A stretch of 64,000 bases of DNA from Agromyces sp. G08B096 (GCF_040267705.1 NZ_CP158374.1:2046001-2110000); one strand, 5' to 3'. Shown: positions 29,870 to 40,716, counted from the first letter of the stretch. The notes: generated from the sequence alone by a model not told the origin. Made by a program: numbers and translations.

Positions 29870-30559
29870 GTGAGCACCGACATCGACCGCACGCGGGAGG
29901 CCGCCGCAGGGCGGCGCCGCAAGAGCCTCTCGGCCAAGCAGGTGGCGATCCTCGAGGTGATCCAGCGGTCGGTGGCGCAGCGCGGCTACCCGCCGAGCAT
30001 GCGCGAGATCGGCGACGCGGTCGGCCTCTCCTCGCTCTCGAGCGTCACGCACCAGCTCAACCAGCTCGAGCTTGCGGGCTACCTGCGGCGAGACCCCAAC
30101 CGTCCGCGCGCCCTCGAGGTGCTGATCGAGCTCCCCGGCAGCGAGGAACGAGCCACTCCCGCCGGCTCGGCGGCCCCGGTCGCCGACGCCGCGATGGTCC
30201 CCCTCGTCGGGCGCATCGCGGCCGGCGTCCCGATCACCGCCGAGCAGCAGATCGACGAGGTGTTCCCGCTCCCCCGTCAGCTCGTCGGCAAGGGCGAGCT
30301 GTTCATCCTCAAGGTCGTCGGCGATTCGATGATCGACGCGGCCATCTGCGACGGCGACTGGGTGGTCGTCCGCTCGCAGAAGACGGCCGAGAACGGCGAG
30401 ATCGTCGCCGCCATGCTCGACGGCGAGGCGACCGTGAAGGTCTTCCGCCAGCGCGACGGCCACACCTGGCTGCTGCCCCGGAACACCGCGTTCGAACCCA
30501 TTCTGGGCGACGCCGCCGAGGTGCTGGGCAAGGTCGTCGCGGTCCTGCGGACGGTCTGA
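29870..30559 (+). CDS. lexA: SOS transcriptional repressor LexA
   Basis: Repressor of the SOS regulon that self-cleaves when RecA is activated. The 229 residues comprise an N-terminal winged helix ([45 protein letters not shown], about 22-67) and a C-terminal S24 peptidase domain. The cleavage site is Ala118-Gly119 in GRIAAGVP, with catalytic Ser153 ([14 protein letters not shown]) and Lys190 (EATVKVF). The GTG at 29870 has GAGGGGCGAG upstream. Longer upstream reading is not conserved. It faces the LysM gene across a 239-bp region with two SOS boxes. Confidence 0.97.
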   Translation: MSTDIDRTREAAAGRRRKSLSAKQVAILEVIQRSVAQRGYPPSMREIGDAVGLSSLSSVTHQLNQLELAGYLRRDPNRPRALEVLIELPGSEERATPAGSAAPVADAAMVPLVGRIAAGVPITAEQQIDEVFPLPRQLVGKGELFILKVVGDSMIDAAICDGDWVVVRSQKTAENGEIVAAMLDGEATVKVFRQRDGHTWLLPRNTAFEPILGDAAEVLGKVVAVLRTV

Positions 30560-30587
30560 GCCCCGGTCGCCTGCGCGCTCCCCGGGA

Positions 30588-31361
30588 TCAGTCCGCGGTC
30601 GAGCCCGCCGTCGCGAACGCCCCGGCCGACGGCGCCGGCATCGGCAGCGCCTTCAGCCAGCCGATGACGGCCGACATGAAGCCGGCGTGATCATCGCGGA
30701 ACACGGTGTGGCCCGTCCCCTGCACGGTCTCGACGGTCATCCCCTGCCCGCGGAGCCGGGCGGCCACGTCGCCGGTGATGAGCAGGCTCTTCTCGGCGAG
30801 GAGCACGAGGCTCGGCGCCACGAGTCGCGCGGGCGGCACCAGCCGCGTGGTGTCGGAGAAGCCGAGGATGGTGCGCTTGTCCCAGTCGCGGAGCGTCGCG
30901 AGCTCGATCTCGACGTCGTCGGCGTGCCACTTCGGGTTCATCTTCACGAGCGCCGAGCGGCGCGGCCGCGGAGCGACCGCGAAGAAGAGCTTGAAGGCGA
31001 GACCCCGGAGACCCGTCGGGAACGAGAACGCGGGGTCGATGTAGATGGCCGCGCGCGGCGCCAATCGGTCGGCGACGAGGCTCGCCACGAGCCCGCCGAG
31101 CGAGTGGCCCATGACGACGTCCGGGGCGGCATCCAGCAGCGGCTCGAGCGTCTCGACGACGTCGTCGGCCCATCCGGCGGGAGAGTAGCGCTTCGCCCGC
31201 GGGCTTCGGCCGTGCCCTGCCAGGTCGACGGCCAGCACCCGGAACTCGTGCGCCTCCAGTTCGGCCGTGACGCGGTGCCAGGCGCGCGAGTCCGACATGA
31301 TGCCGTGGATGAGGATCGCGGTCCGGGGACCGCTGCCGGATTCGGTGACGGCGAGCTGCAT
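30588..31361 (-). CDS. Alpha/beta-fold hydrolase
   Basis: 257-residue alpha/beta hydrolase: oxyanion strand LIHGIMSDSRAWH, nucleophile elbow VMGHSLGGLVASL (Ser near residue 95), VDLAGHGRS, and a late catalytic His in GTGHTVFRDD. Substrate unknown. It is convergent with lexA, separated by 28 bp. The ATG at 31361 lies 6 nt after TAGCGT (31368-31373), suggesting a leaderless mRNA. Confidence 0.88.
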   Translation of the reverse strand: MQLAVTESGSGPRTAILIHGIMSDSRAWHRVTAELEAHEFRVLAVDLAGHGRSPRAKRYSPAGWADDVVETLEPLLDAAPDVVMGHSLGGLVASLVADRLAPRAAIYIDPAFSFPTGLRGLAFKLFFAVAPRPRRSALVKMNPKWHADDVEIELATLRDWDKRTILGFSDTTRLVPPARLVAPSLVLLAEKSLLITGDVAARLRGQGMTVETVQGTGHTVFRDDHAGFMSAVIGWLKALPMPAPSAGAFATAGSTAD

Positions 31362-31367
31362 GCGACG

Positions 31368-31373
31368 ACGCTA
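31368..31373 (-). promoter_or_regulatory. Putative -10 (TAGCGT), leaderless start of hydrolase gene
   Basis: TAGCGT on the minus strand, 6 nt before the ATG at 31361; no Shine-Dalgarno. The same hexamer precedes ftsK. Confidence 0.45.
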
Positions 31374-31452
31374 GCCGCCGCACCTGGGCGCCCGCCCCCA
31401 GCGTCCGGTGAAGGCCGTGTGAGGCATCCGGATTCCGGCGTCGGAGACGGAA

Positions 31453-31485
31453 ACGGGGTGCCGCACGATCGGCGCGGCACCCCGT
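31453..31485 (-). terminator. Terminator of metF-metE
   Basis: A perfect 12-bp stem (ACGGGGTGCCGC at 31453-31464 with its complement at 31474-31485) and a 9-nt loop, 30 bp after the metE stop. On the minus strand it is followed by TTTCCG. Confidence 0.8.
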
Positions 31486-31515
31486 CCGTCGTCTCAGGAG
31501 GGCGAGACGAGTCCG

Positions 31516-33852
31516 TCAGGCGGTGACCGCGACCTCGGCGCGTACCGCTCGCGTCGCCTCGATGATGTGCTCGAGCGAGGCGACCGTCTCCTCGTAGCCG
31601 CGGGTCTTCAGCCCGCAGTCGGGGTTCACCCACAGCCGCGATGCCGGGATCTCCGCCACGGCCCGCTCGAGGAGCGAGCGGACCTCCTCGACGCTCGGCA
31701 CACGCGGCGAGTGGATGTCGTAGACGCCCGGCCCGATGCCGTGATCGAAGCCGCTCGCGGCGATGTCGTCGACGACCTCCATCCGGCTGCGCGCGGCCTC
31801 GATCGAGGTGACGTCGGCGTCGAGGTTGCGGATCGCGTCGATCACGACGCCGAACTCGGAGTAGCAGAGGTGCGTGTGCACCTGCGTCGCCGCCGCCGCG
31901 CCGCCCGTCGCGAGCCGGAACGAGCCCACCGACCAGTCGAGGTATGCGGGCTGGTCCGCGCGCTTCAGCGGCAGGAGCTCCCGCAGCGCCGGCTCGTCGA
32001 CCTGGATGACGCGGATGCCGGATGCCTCGAGGTCGGCGATCTCGTCGCGGAGCGCCAGCGCGACCTGCCGGGCGGTGTCGCCGAGCGGCTGGTCGTCGCG
32101 CACGAACGACCACGCGAGGATCGTCACGGGGCCGGTCAGCATGCCCTTCACGGGCTTGTCGGTCAGCGACTGGGCGTACGTCGACCAGCCGACCGTCATC
32201 GGCTCGGGGCGCGAGACATCCCCCCACAGCAGCGAGGGCCGCGTGCACCGGGAACCGTACGACTGCACCCAGCCGTGCTCGGTGACGGCGAAGCCGTCGA
32301 GCAGCTCGGCGAAGTACTGCACCATGTCGTTCCGCTCGGGCTCACCGTGGACGAGCACGTCGAGGCCGAGCTCCTCCTGCAGGCGGATGACCCGTTCGAT
32401 CTCGGCCCGCATCTCGGCGGTGTACTCCGCTTCGGTGAGCTCGCCCTTCGTGAGGCGTGCCCGGGCCCGGCGGATGTCTCCGGTCTGCGGGAAGGAGCCG
32501 ATCGTCGTGGTGGGCAGCTCGGGCAGCTCGAGCGAGGCCTGCGCGGCGACGCGCGCGTCGTAATCCGCACGCGCGAAGTCCGCCTCGCCGAGCGCCGACA
32601 GCCGCTCACGGACGGCGGGCACGCGGACGCCGGGCGCCTCCGCACGGTCGGCAAGGGCGGTCGTCGCCGCGTCGAGCTCGCCGGCGATGGCGTCGCGACC
32701 CTCAGTCAATCCTCGGGCGAGCGTGGCGATCTGCGCCACCTTCTGGTCGGCGAAGGCGAGCCAGCCGACCAGGCGCTGGTCGAGCTTCGTCTCGTCGGCG
32801 ACGTCGTGCGGCACGTGGAAGAGCGAGGTGGAACTCGAGACGGCGACGCTGCCCGAGAGGTTCGCGAGCGCCGAGGCACGGTCGAAGGCGGCGGCGAGGT
32901 CGCCGCGCCAGATGTTGTGGCCGTCGACGACGCCCGCCACCAGCGTCTTCGCGGCGAGGGACTCCTCCGTCGCCGGGTCGAGCCGCTCGGGCACGGTGCC
33001 CTTCACCAGGTCGAGGCCGATCGCCTCGACCGGCGTGGCGGCGAGCGCGGGCAGCGCGTCGCCGAGGGCGCAGTAGGGGGCGGCCACGAAGAGCGCCGGC
33101 CGGTCCTCGGCTGCGCCGAGCCGGTCGTACGCCGCGGCGACGGCCTCGACGATGCGCTCGGGGGCGTCCTCGAGGCTCTCGCTGACGAGCGCGGGCTCGT
33201 CGAGCTGGACCCACTCCGCGCCGGCCCGGGCGAGGTCGGCGAGCAGTTCGGCGTACACCGGCACCAGGTCGGCGAGGCGGTCGAGCGGACGGAAGCCCTC
33301 CGGCGCGCCGTCGACGGGCTTCGCGAGCGCCAGGAAGGTCACCGGACCGACGAGGACGGGCCTCGTGAGGTAGCCGGCCGCGCGCGCCTCCTCGACCTGC
33401 GCGACGAGTCGCTCTCCGTGCGCGGAGAAGTCGGTCTCGGGGCCGATCTCGGGCACCAGGTAGTGGTAGTTCGAGTCGAACCACTTGGTCATCTCCAGCG
33501 GGGCGTCCTCCCCCTCGCCGCGGGCGATGGTGAAGTACCCGGCGAGGTCGACCTGCCCGTCCGCTCCGACGAGGCGGGAGAAGCGCGCCGGGACCGCCCC
33601 GACCGCAACGGCCGCGTCGAGCACCTGGTCGTAGTAGGAGAACGACTCGGGGATGGCGGAGTCGGTCCGTCCGAGGCCGAGCTCGGCGAGACGGGCGCGC
33701 GTGTCGGCGCGCAGCGCTGCGGCGCGCGTCTCGAGCTCGGCCGCGTCGATCGAACCCGACCAGAAGGCCTCGACCGCGCGCTTCAGTTCGCGGCGGCGGC
33801 CGATTCGCGGGTAGCCGAGGATGGTCCCGGTGGGGAAGGCGGAGTGGGTCAT
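31516..33852 (-). CDS. metE: Cobalamin-independent methionine synthase
   Basis: Transfers a methyl group from 5-methyltetrahydropteroyl-triglutamate to homocysteine without B12. The 778-residue protein has two TIM-barrel halves. The N-terminal part holds [22 protein letters not shown]; the C-terminal catalytic half holds [17 protein letters not shown], the zinc ligands in [12 protein letters not shown] (His and Cys, about residue 656), and [14 protein letters not shown] (Cys, about 745). Normal length. It overlaps metF by 4 bp, so the methyl donor and acceptor steps are coupled. Confidence 0.97.
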   Translation of the reverse strand: MTHSAFPTGTILGYPRIGRRRELKRAVEAFWSGSIDAAELETRAAALRADTRARLAELGLGRTDSAIPESFSYYDQVLDAAVAVGAVPARFSRLVGADGQVDLAGYFTIARGEGEDAPLEMTKWFDSNYHYLVPEIGPETDFSAHGERLVAQVEEARAAGYLTRPVLVGPVTFLALAKPVDGAPEGFRPLDRLADLVPVYAELLADLARAGAEWVQLDEPALVSESLEDAPERIVEAVAAAYDRLGAAEDRPALFVAAPYCALGDALPALAATPVEAIGLDLVKGTVPERLDPATEESLAAKTLVAGVVDGHNIWRGDLAAAFDRASALANLSGSVAVSSSTSLFHVPHDVADETKLDQRLVGWLAFADQKVAQIATLARGLTEGRDAIAGELDAATTALADRAEAPGVRVPAVRERLSALGEADFARADYDARVAAQASLELPELPTTTIGSFPQTGDIRRARARLTKGELTEAEYTAEMRAEIERVIRLQEELGLDVLVHGEPERNDMVQYFAELLDGFAVTEHGWVQSYGSRCTRPSLLWGDVSRPEPMTVGWSTYAQSLTDKPVKGMLTGPVTILAWSFVRDDQPLGDTARQVALALRDEIADLEASGIRVIQVDEPALRELLPLKRADQPAYLDWSVGSFRLATGGAAAATQVHTHLCYSEFGVVIDAIRNLDADVTSIEAARSRMEVVDDIAASGFDHGIGPGVYDIHSPRVPSVEEVRSLLERAVAEIPASRLWVNPDCGLKTRGYEETVASLEHIIEATRAVRAEVAVTA

Positions 33853-34895
33853 CGCTTCGTGGTGTTCCTCTCGTGGGCGTTCCGGCTCGGCCGGGGGTCG
33901 TGGACGGTCGTCGACCCGGCGGCCGCCGGGTGGTCGAGGGGGGTACGGGTGCCGGTGTGCGCGAGGCCGATGCGGTCGAGCACGCTGAGCACGGCCTCGT
34001 GGCGGTTGAAGGTGTACAGGTGGAGGCCGGGCGCCCCGCCAGCGAGCACGCCATCGGCGAGCTCGGCCGCGTACCGGACCCCGAGCTCGGCCTGCGCCTC
34101 GGGGTCGGGCTCGATCTCGAGGTCGATGGCGAGCTGCGCTGGCGGTTCCACGCCGGTCAGCTGCGTGAGCCGGGCGAGCCTGGCCGGGGTCGTCACGGGC
34201 ATGATGCCCGGCAGGATGGGGATCGTCACGCCCGCGGCTCGGGCCCGCTCGACGAAGCCGAGGTAGTCGTCGGCATGCCAGAACAGCTGGGTGATCGCGA
34301 GATTCGCACCCGCGACCTCTTTGGCGAGCAGCGCGTCGACGTCTTGACCGAGGGTGCGGGAGCGCGGATGTCCCGTCGGGAAGGCCGCGACCGCGACGCG
34401 CTCCGGTCGGGGCCGATCGCGGATCTCGGAGACGCCCGGCAGACCCGGGATGCCGACCTGTCCGAACGGCTCGCGCTCCTCCTGCACCCGGTGGATGAGC
34501 TGGACGAGCTCCGCGGCGCTGCCGAGGTCGCCGATGCCTGCGTCGGGGTCGGCCCCCGCCGGCGGATCGCCGCGGAGCGCCAGGAAGCTCGTCACGCCCG
34601 CGTCGAGGAACTCCCGCACGAGCCGGTTCGCCTCCGCGTGGGAGGAGCCGACGCAGGTCAGGTGCGCCATGGGCTCCACGTCGGTGTGCTCGAGCATGTA
34701 CCGCAGCACGGTCAGCGACCGCTCCCGCGACGAGCCGCCGGCACCGAACGTCACGGAGATGAACGCCGGCTTCGCTTCGGCGAGCCGGTCGATGGTGCGG
34801 CCGAGGGCGAGCGCCGCGGCATCCGTCCGCGGCGGGAAGAGCTCGAACGAGATCGGCGGACGACAGTCGCCGCCGTCGGTGTCGCTCGCTGCCAT
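33849..34895 (-). CDS. metF: Methylenetetrahydrofolate reductase
   Basis: FAD-dependent reduction of 5,10-methylene-THF to 5-methyl-THF, the donor used by MetE. The 348-residue TIM-barrel protein has [10 protein letters not shown] (catalytic Glu), [31 protein letters not shown], and [15 protein letters not shown]. The chosen ATG at 34895 is preceded by GGCAGGAGCGAC and gives the conserved N-terminus soon after. A 240-bp region upstream shows no recognisable SAM, SAH or cobalamin riboswitch. The C-terminal end carries about 45 residues of polar tail. Confidence 0.93.
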   Translation of the reverse strand: MAASDTDGGDCRPPISFELFPPRTDAAALALGRTIDRLAEAKPAFISVTFGAGGSSRERSLTVLRYMLEHTDVEPMAHLTCVGSSHAEANRLVREFLDAGVTSFLALRGDPPAGADPDAGIGDLGSAAELVQLIHRVQEEREPFGQVGIPGLPGVSEIRDRPRPERVAVAAFPTGHPRSRTLGQDVDALLAKEVAGANLAITQLFWHADDYLGFVERARAAGVTIPILPGIMPVTTPARLARLTQLTGVEPPAQLAIDLEIEPDPEAQAELGVRYAAELADGVLAGGAPGLHLYTFNRHEAVLSVLDRIGLAHTGTRTPLDHPAAAGSTTVHDPRPSRNAHERNTTKR

Positions 34896-35105
34896 GTCGC
34901 TCCTGCCGGACTCCTGCCGCCGGGGCGGTGGCCGCGCGGCAGGCCGCGCGACCCGGCCGTCACGGCGGGTCGGTCTCGCGGGCGGGTGCCGGGCTCGGCG
35001 GTCGCTCCTGGCGGTGGGCATCCGGCCCGCCGCCGTCGATCAGGAGCGACGATACGCCGTCGCGACGCGCGCGACGAGCATTGTGACGGCGGGTGACGGA
35101 TGCCT

Positions 35106-35120
35106 CGAGCGCTGCGCTCG
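35106..35120 (-). terminator. Small hairpin after hflX
   Basis: CGAGCG (35106-35111), a CTG loop, and CGCTCG (35115-35120) form a perfect 6-bp stem about 15 bp after the hflX stop. No U-tract follows, so assignment as terminator is tentative. Confidence 0.35.
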
Positions 35121-35135
35121 GCCGCCTCGAGCGAG

Positions 35136-36671
35136 CTACGCCAGGGCCGTCGCGGATGCCGTGAACTCGGCCAGCTGGGCGGCGAGCTCGGGCGAGGCGA
35201 GCGCCACGATGCGAGTGCCGTCCTCGACGTAGTCCACGGAGAGCACTCGTCCGGTCTCGTGCAGCGTCGACACCACGTCGCCGCGGTCGTAGGGCACGAG
35301 CAGGTCGATCTCGACCGCGGGGTCGGGAAGCATCCGGCCGATGGCGGCGAGCACGTCGGCCACGCCCTCGCCGGTGCGCGCGGACGCGAACACGGCGTTC
35401 GGTTCGAGGCCCTGCAGCACCAGACGGTCTTCGGCGGTCACGAGATCGGCCTTGTTGAAGACGACGAGCTCTGGGATGTCGCGCGCCCCGACCTCGCCGA
35501 TGACGTCGCGGACCGTCGCGATCTGGCCCGCCGGGTCGGGGTGGGCGGCATCGACGACGTGCACGATCAGGTCGGCGTCGCCGACCTCCTCGAGCGTCGA
35601 GCGGAACGCCTCGACGAGCTGGTGCGGCAGATTGCGGACGAACCCGACGGTGTCGGCGATCGTGTACACGCGCCCGTCGGCCGTGGTGTTGCGGCGGACG
35701 GTCGCATCGAGGGTCGCGAAGAGGGCGTTCTCGACGAGCACGCCGGCGCCCGTGATGCGGTTCAGCAGGCTGGACTTCCCGGCGTTCGTGTACCCGGCGA
35801 TCGCGACCGACGGCACCGCGTTGCGACGGCGGTTCGCGCGCTTGGCCTCGCGCGCCGGCTTCATGCCGACGATCTGCTTGCGCAGCTTCGCCATGCGCGA
35901 GTGGATGCGGCGGCGGTCGAGCTCGATCTTCGTCTCACCGGGGCCTCGGCTGCCCATGCCGGCACCGCCGCTGCCGACCTGGCCACCGGCCTGGCGCGAC
36001 ATCGACTCACCCCAGCCACGGAGGCGCGGGAGCAGGTACTCGAGCTGCGCGAGCTCGACCTGGGCCTTGCCCTCGCGGCTCTTGGCGTGCTGGCTGAAGA
36101 TGTCGAGGATGACGGCCGTGCGGTCGATGACCTTCACCTTCACCGCGTCCTCGAGCGCACGCCGCTGGCTGGGTGCGAGTTCGGTGTCGGCGACGACGGT
36201 GTCTGCGCCGAGCGACGCCACGATGTGGCGGAGCTCCTCGACCTTGCCGCGGCCGAGATAGGTGGACGGGTCGGGGTGCGGCCGGCGCTGGAGCACGCCG
36301 TCGAGGACGCGCGCGCCAGCGGTCTCGGCCAGTGCGGCGAGCTCGCGCAGCGAGTTCTCCGCGTCTTCGAGCGAGCCCTGGGCGTAGACGCCGATCAGCA
36401 CGACGTTCTCGAGTCGCAGCTGCCGGTACTCGACCTCGGTGACATCCTCGAGTTCGGTCGACAGCCCGCCGACGCGGCGAAGCGCCGCGCGCTCCTCGCG
36501 GTCGTACTGCTCGCCGTCGGCGGAGGCATCCCATTCGGGTGCGTCGGTCTCGTGCTTCTGGATCGAGGTCGCGGCTGCGGCGCCGAAGCGCGAGACGCCG
36601 GCACGGCTCTCGGCGTTCCGGAGGACGCGGTCGACGGCGTCGTCGGCGGTCTCGTGTTCGGCGTCGTTCAT
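35136..36671 (-). CDS. hflX: GTPase HflX
   Basis: Ribosome-associated GTPase (Obg-HflX family) that splits or rescues stalled 70S ribosomes. The 511 residues comprise a polar N-terminal extension (about 90 residues), an HflX N-domain (YLGRGKVEELRHIVASLGADTVVADTEL, QVELAQLEYLLPRLRGWG), a glycine-rich linker (GGQVGSGGAGMGSRGPGE) and a G domain: G1 GYTNAGKSSLLNRI (about residue 295), G3 DTVGFVRNLPHQLVEAF, G4 NKADL. The start ATG at 36671 follows GGAGAGCA. The gene is divergent from the methyltransferase next to it. Confidence 0.95.
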   Translation of the reverse strand: MNDAEHETADDAVDRVLRNAESRAGVSRFGAAAATSIQKHETDAPEWDASADGEQYDREERAALRRVGGLSTELEDVTEVEYRQLRLENVVLIGVYAQGSLEDAENSLRELAALAETAGARVLDGVLQRRPHPDPSTYLGRGKVEELRHIVASLGADTVVADTELAPSQRRALEDAVKVKVIDRTAVILDIFSQHAKSREGKAQVELAQLEYLLPRLRGWGESMSRQAGGQVGSGGAGMGSRGPGETKIELDRRRIHSRMAKLRKQIVGMKPAREAKRANRRRNAVPSVAIAGYTNAGKSSLLNRITGAGVLVENALFATLDATVRRNTTADGRVYTIADTVGFVRNLPHQLVEAFRSTLEEVGDADLIVHVVDAAHPDPAGQIATVRDVIGEVGARDIPELVVFNKADLVTAEDRLVLQGLEPNAVFASARTGEGVADVLAAIGRMLPDPAVEIDLLVPYDRGDVVSTLHETGRVLSVDYVEDGTRIVALASPELAAQLAEFTASATALA

Positions 36672-36701
36672 TGCTCTCCAGCCTACTTCGGAATGGTGCG
36701 A

Positions 36702-36707
36702 TAGGTT
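36702..36707 (+). promoter_or_regulatory. Putative -10 (TAGGTT), leaderless start of methyltransferase gene
   Basis: TAGGTT ends 6 nt before the ATG at 36714, without a Shine-Dalgarno, in the 42-bp divergent gap to hflX. Confidence 0.45.
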
Positions 36708-36713
36708 CCCCGT

Positions 36714-37322
36714 ATGCCCCAGGATCACTACTTCTCGTCGAGCCCCGCCGCGCCCGGAGCCCTTCGGGAGATCCGGGTGGAGCTCGGCGGACGCGAGGTC
36801 GTCGTGGTCACCGCGCCCGCGGTGTTCAGCCCCGATCACCTCGACGGGGGCACCCGCGTGCTGCTCGACACCGTGCCCGAGCCGCCGGCCACCGGCCACC
36901 TGCTCGACCTCGGCACCGGCTGGGGACCCATCGCGCTCGAACTCGCGATGGCCTCGCCGGATGCCTCGGTGTGGGCGCTCGACGTCAACGAGCGCGCCCT
37001 CGACCTGGTGCGCCGCAACGCCGCCCGCCTGGGCCTCTCGAACGTCAACGCCGTGACCGCGGCGGATGTTCCCGCCGACGTCTCGTTCGCGGCGATCTGG
37101 TCGAACCCGCCGATCCGGGTCGGCAAAGCGGTCCTCCACGGCCTCATGCGCGAGTGGCTGCCCCGCTTGGAGCCCGGCGGTTCGGCGTTCCTCGTCGTGC
37201 AGAAGCACCTCGGCGCCGACTCGTTCGAGCGCTGGCTGGCCGGCGAGTTCGCCGACGGCTACGCGGTGGCCCGCGTCGAGTCGTCGAAGGGGTTCCGGGT
37301 GATCGAGGTCACGCGAGACTGA
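36714..37322 (+). CDS. Class I SAM-dependent methyltransferase (RsmC/RlmG-like small domain)
   Basis: 202-residue methyltransferase. SAM motif I is [17 protein letters not shown]; the catalytic NPPI-type motif is [11 protein letters not shown], typical of RsmC-like N2-guanine rRNA methyltransferases; [15 protein letters not shown] and [10 protein letters not shown] end the fold. It corresponds to the catalytic half only; E. coli RsmC has a second, inactive N-terminal copy. The target is probably rRNA but is not proved. The 3' end overlaps the 3' end of dapF by 14 bp (convergent). Confidence 0.88.
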   Translation: MPQDHYFSSSPAAPGALREIRVELGGREVVVVTAPAVFSPDHLDGGTRVLLDTVPEPPATGHLLDLGTGWGPIALELAMASPDASVWALDVNERALDLVRRNAARLGLSNVNAVTAADVPADVSFAAIWSNPPIRVGKAVLHGLMREWLPRLEPGGSAFLVVQKHLGADSFERWLAGEFADGYAVARVESSKGFRVIEVTRD

Positions 37323-38190
37323 GCACGCCGTCGAAGACGAGCTCGGCCGGCCCGGAGAGGGCGACATGCTCCCCGTCTTCGGCGCGGAACACGCGGACGC
37401 CCAGCACCCCGCCCGGCACCTGCACGCGCCAGTCGTTCGGCGCGCCGGCACCCGCCCAGTGCCGCACGGCGAGCGCCGACGCCACGGCCCCGGTGCCGCA
37501 CGACAACGTCTCGCCGGAGCCGCGCTCGTGCACCCGCATGCGGATGCGACCCACCCCGTCTTCGACGAGCGGCTCGGCGGGCACCACGAACTCGATGTTG
37601 GCGCCCGCGGCCGGCTCGGGGTCGAGCACGGGGACGTAGCCGAGGTCGAGCCCCTCGAGCTCGGCGTCGTCGGCGAGGGCGACGACGACGTGCGGGTTGC
37701 CGACGTCGATGCCGAGGCCCGGCCGGGCGACCGGCAGGTTCTTCGCGCGGACCAGGGGTTCCGTGCCGTCGAGGCACCAGACGCCGAGGTCTGCCTGGAA
37801 GCCGCCCGCTGCCCGCGAGACGCGCTTCACGCCCGCCCGGGTGCCGATCGCGAGCTCGCCGCCCGGCGGAAGCTCGGCGAAGCCCTGGTCGAGCAGGAAC
37901 GACGTGTAGACGCGGATTCCGTTGCCGCACATCTCCGACACGGTGCCGTCCGCGTTCCAGTAGTCCATGAACCAGACGGCGGACGCGTCCTCAGCCAGCG
38001 CGGCGGCTCCCGCGTCGAGGTTCGCCGAGCGCACCGCGCGGATCACGCCGTCGGCGCCGACGCCGAACCGGCGGTCGCACACCGCGGCGATCTGGGCGGG
38101 CGTGAGCTCGGTGTCCCCCTCGGGGTCGGCGAACAGCACGAAGTCGTTGCCGGTGCCCTGCCCCTTGGTGAACCTCAGATCGAACGGCAT
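37309..38190 (-). CDS. dapF: Diaminopimelate epimerase
   Basis: Interconverts LL- and meso-diaminopimelate for peptidoglycan and lysine, without a cofactor. The 293-residue protein has the two catalytic cysteines in [15 protein letters not shown] (about residue 88) and [12 protein letters not shown] (about 230), plus [14 protein letters not shown] at the N-terminus and DVGNPHVVV in the middle. The start ATG at 38190 lies 5 bp after the miaA stop. Confidence 0.97.
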   Translation of the reverse strand: MPFDLRFTKGQGTGNDFVLFADPEGDTELTPAQIAAVCDRRFGVGADGVIRAVRSANLDAGAAALAEDASAVWFMDYWNADGTVSEMCGNGIRVYTSFLLDQGFAELPPGGELAIGTRAGVKRVSRAAGGFQADLGVWCLDGTEPLVRAKNLPVARPGLGIDVGNPHVVVALADDAELEGLDLGYVPVLDPEPAAGANIEFVVPAEPLVEDGVGRIRMRVHERGSGETLSCGTGAVASALAVRHWAGAGAPNDWRVQVPGGVLGVRVFRAEDGEHVALSGPAELVFDGVLSLA

Positions 38191-38195
38191 GCGGC

Positions 38196-39116
38196 TCAGT
38201 CTATGGCCGCCAGGCGGGCGAGCTCGGCCGTCCGGGCGCCGGGGTCGTCGGCATCGACGACGACCTGGTCGGGGTACCGCTTGAACCAGCCGACCTGCCT
38301 CCTGGCATAGGTGCGGGTGAGTTGCTGCGTCTCCGCGATCGCGTCGGCACGGGTCATCCGCCCGTGCAGCTCGGCCAGCGCCTGCGCGTAGCCGATCGCC
38401 TTGCGGGCGGTCACTCCGCGTTCGATGCCTGCCGGAAGGAGGCCTGCGACCTCGTCGACGAGCCCGTCGCGCCACATCGTCTCGACACGGCGGTCGAGGC
38501 GCTCCACCAGCGTCGCCCGCTCGCTGCGGAGGTGGATGACCCGGTGCGGACGCCAGGGCGTCGGCTCATCGGGGAGGCGAGCCGCCTTCGGCTCCCCGGT
38601 GAGCTCGATCACCTCGAGCGCGCGGACGATCCGGCGCCCGTTCGCGGCATCGACGCTCGCGGCGGTCTCGGGATCGATGCCCCGCAGCCGTGCGTGCAGC
38701 AGACCGGGCCCGAGCTCGGCGAGCTCGACCTCGAGGCGAGACCGGATCACGGGATCCGTCCCGGGGAACCGGAAGTCGTGGATGACGCTCGAGACGTAGA
38801 GCCCAGACCCGCCGACGAGCAGTGCGACGCCGCCGGATGCCTCGATCCGCTCGATCTCCGCCCTCGCCGGCGGCTGGTAGGCGGCCGCGGAGGCCTCCTC
38901 CGTGACGTCGAGGACGTCGAGCAGGTGGTGGGGCACGCCTCGTCGTTCGCCGAGCGGGAGCTTGGCGGTGCCGATATCCATGCCGCGGTAGAGCTGCATA
39001 GCGTCGGCGTTCACGACCTCGGCGTGCCGGCCGGCGCCCGCGAGCGCGTCGGCGAGGTCGAGCGCGAAGGCCGACTTGCCGGTGCCCGTGGCGCCGACGA
39101 TCGCGAGGAGGGTCAC
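38196..39116 (-). CDS. miaA: tRNA dimethylallyltransferase
   Basis: Adds a dimethylallyl group to A37 of tRNAs reading UNN codons, the step before MiaB. The 306-residue protein has the P-loop [65 protein letters not shown] and the C-terminal [11 protein letters not shown], where conserved residues contact the tRNA. The GTG start at 39116 is 1 bp past the miaB stop. Confidence 0.95.
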   Translation of the reverse strand: MTLLAIVGATGTGKSAFALDLADALAGAGRHAEVVNADAMQLYRGMDIGTAKLPLGERRGVPHHLLDVLDVTEEASAAAYQPPARAEIERIEASGGVALLVGGSGLYVSSVIHDFRFPGTDPVIRSRLEVELAELGPGLLHARLRGIDPETAASVDAANGRRIVRALEVIELTGEPKAARLPDEPTPWRPHRVIHLRSERATLVERLDRRVETMWRDGLVDEVAGLLPAGIERGVTARKAIGYAQALAELHGRMTRADAIAETQQLTRTYARRQVGWFKRYPDQVVVDADDPGARTAELARLAAID

Positions 39117-39117
39117 G

Positions 39118-40707
39118 TCAGCGCTGGGCGTCGGTGGGGTCGTAGATCGGCATGGTGCCCACGCCGGGGGCGACCAGCGGCTCGCGCGCGACCCGGAGCG
39201 ACGGCAGACCGAGCGAAACGCGGCCGGGCGCGGAGCCGGCGGAGCCGGACGCGGGCACGCCGCAGCTGTCGGCCTGCTGGCGGTCCCACGCGTCGCCGGC
39301 GCGGGTGCGGCGGATCGCGAGCGGGGCGCCGTCGACCGAGTCGGCGAGGAGGTGGAAGGGCGCGGCCTGGGTGATGGCGACCGAGACGACGTCACCCGGG
39401 CGGGGAAGCTCGGAGCCCGCGGGCACCTCGAAGTGGACGAGTCGGCTGTCTTCGGCCCGGCCGCTCAGTCGGTGGGTCTCGGCGTCCTTCTTGCCCTCTC
39501 CGGTCGAGACCAGCACCTCGACCCGGCGCCCGACGAGCCGCTGGTTCTCCTCCCACGAGATGCGCTCCTGCAGGGCGATGAGCCGGTCGTACCGCTCCTG
39601 CACGACCTCCTTCGGCACCTGGTCCTCCATCGTCGCCGCAGGCGTGCCCGGGCGGATGGAGTACTGGAAGGTGAACGCGGAGGCGAATCGGGCGGCCTCG
39701 ACCACGCGGAGCGTCTCCTGGAAGTCCTCCTCCGTCTCGCCGGGGAACCCGACGATGATGTCGGTCGAGATCGCGGCGTTCGGAATCTTCGCCCGCACGC
39801 GGTCGAGGATGCCGAGGAACTTCTCGGAGCGGTACGACCGCCGCATCGCCTTGAGCACCCGGTCGGAGCCGGACTGCAGCGGCATGTGCAGCTGCGGCAT
39901 GACGTTCGGCGTCTCCGCCATCGCGTCGATGACGTCATCGGTGAACGCCGCGGGGTGCGGGCTCGTGAACCGGATGCGTTCGAGACCGTCGATCTGCCCG
40001 GCAGCGCGGAGGAGCTTGCCGAACGCGTGGCGGTCGCCGAACTCGACGCCGTAGGAGTTGACGTTCTGGCCGAGGAGGGTGACCTCGATGGCCCCGTCGT
40101 CGACGAGTGCCTGGATCTCGGCGAGGATGTCGCCCGGTCGACGGTCCTTCTCCTTGCCGCGCAGCGACGGCACGATGCAGAAGGTGCAGGTGTTGTTGCA
40201 GCCGACGGAGATGGAGACCCACCCGCTGTAGCTCGAGTCGCGCTTGGTCGGGAGCGTCGAGGGGAAGACCTCGAGCGCGTCGAGGATCTCGAGCTGCGCT
40301 TCGTCGTTGTGCCGGGCACGTTCGAGCAGGCTCGGCAGCGAGCCCATGTTGTGCGTGCCGAACACCACGTCGACCCAGGGCGCCTTCTCGAGGATGACGT
40401 TCTTGTCCTTCTGGGCGAGGCATCCGCCGACTGCGATCTGCATCCCGGCGTGGCGGCGCTTGACTCCGGCGAGGTGGCCGAGGTTGCCGTAGAGCTTGTT
40501 GTCGGCGTTCTCGCGGACGGCGCAGGTGTTGATCACGACGACGTCGGGCTCGGCGCCGTTGGCCGGCACGTACCCGGCGGCTTCGAGCGACCCGGACAGC
40601 CGCTCGGAGTCGTGCACGTTCATCTGACAGCCGAACGTGCGCACCTCGTAGGTGCGGGGCGCGGCGTCGCTGACCTCGACCGACGAGGCCTCTCGGAGGG
40701 TGCTCAT
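39118..40707 (-). CDS. miaB: tRNA-2-methylthio-N6-dimethylallyladenosine synthase
   Basis: Radical-SAM methylthiotransferase that completes ms2i6A37. The 529 residues comprise an N-terminal UPF0004 domain with three cluster cysteines ([28 protein letters not shown]), the radical-SAM CxxxCxxC in [18 protein letters not shown] (about residue 175), then a TRAM domain near 400-470. The roughly 60-residue C-terminal tail is longer than in E. coli and looks unstructured. miaB and miaA are adjacent, and the substrate of one is the product of the other. Confidence 0.96.
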   Translation of the reverse strand: MSTLREASSVEVSDAAPRTYEVRTFGCQMNVHDSERLSGSLEAAGYVPANGAEPDVVVINTCAVRENADNKLYGNLGHLAGVKRRHAGMQIAVGGCLAQKDKNVILEKAPWVDVVFGTHNMGSLPSLLERARHNDEAQLEILDALEVFPSTLPTKRDSSYSGWVSISVGCNNTCTFCIVPSLRGKEKDRRPGDILAEIQALVDDGAIEVTLLGQNVNSYGVEFGDRHAFGKLLRAAGQIDGLERIRFTSPHPAAFTDDVIDAMAETPNVMPQLHMPLQSGSDRVLKAMRRSYRSEKFLGILDRVRAKIPNAAISTDIIVGFPGETEEDFQETLRVVEAARFASAFTFQYSIRPGTPAATMEDQVPKEVVQERYDRLIALQERISWEENQRLVGRRVEVLVSTGEGKKDAETHRLSGRAEDSRLVHFEVPAGSELPRPGDVVSVAITQAAPFHLLADSVDGAPLAIRRTRAGDAWDRQQADSCGVPASGSAGSAPGRVSLGLPSLRVAREPLVAPGVGTMPIYDPTDAQR

Positions 40708-40716
40708 GATCGCCCC

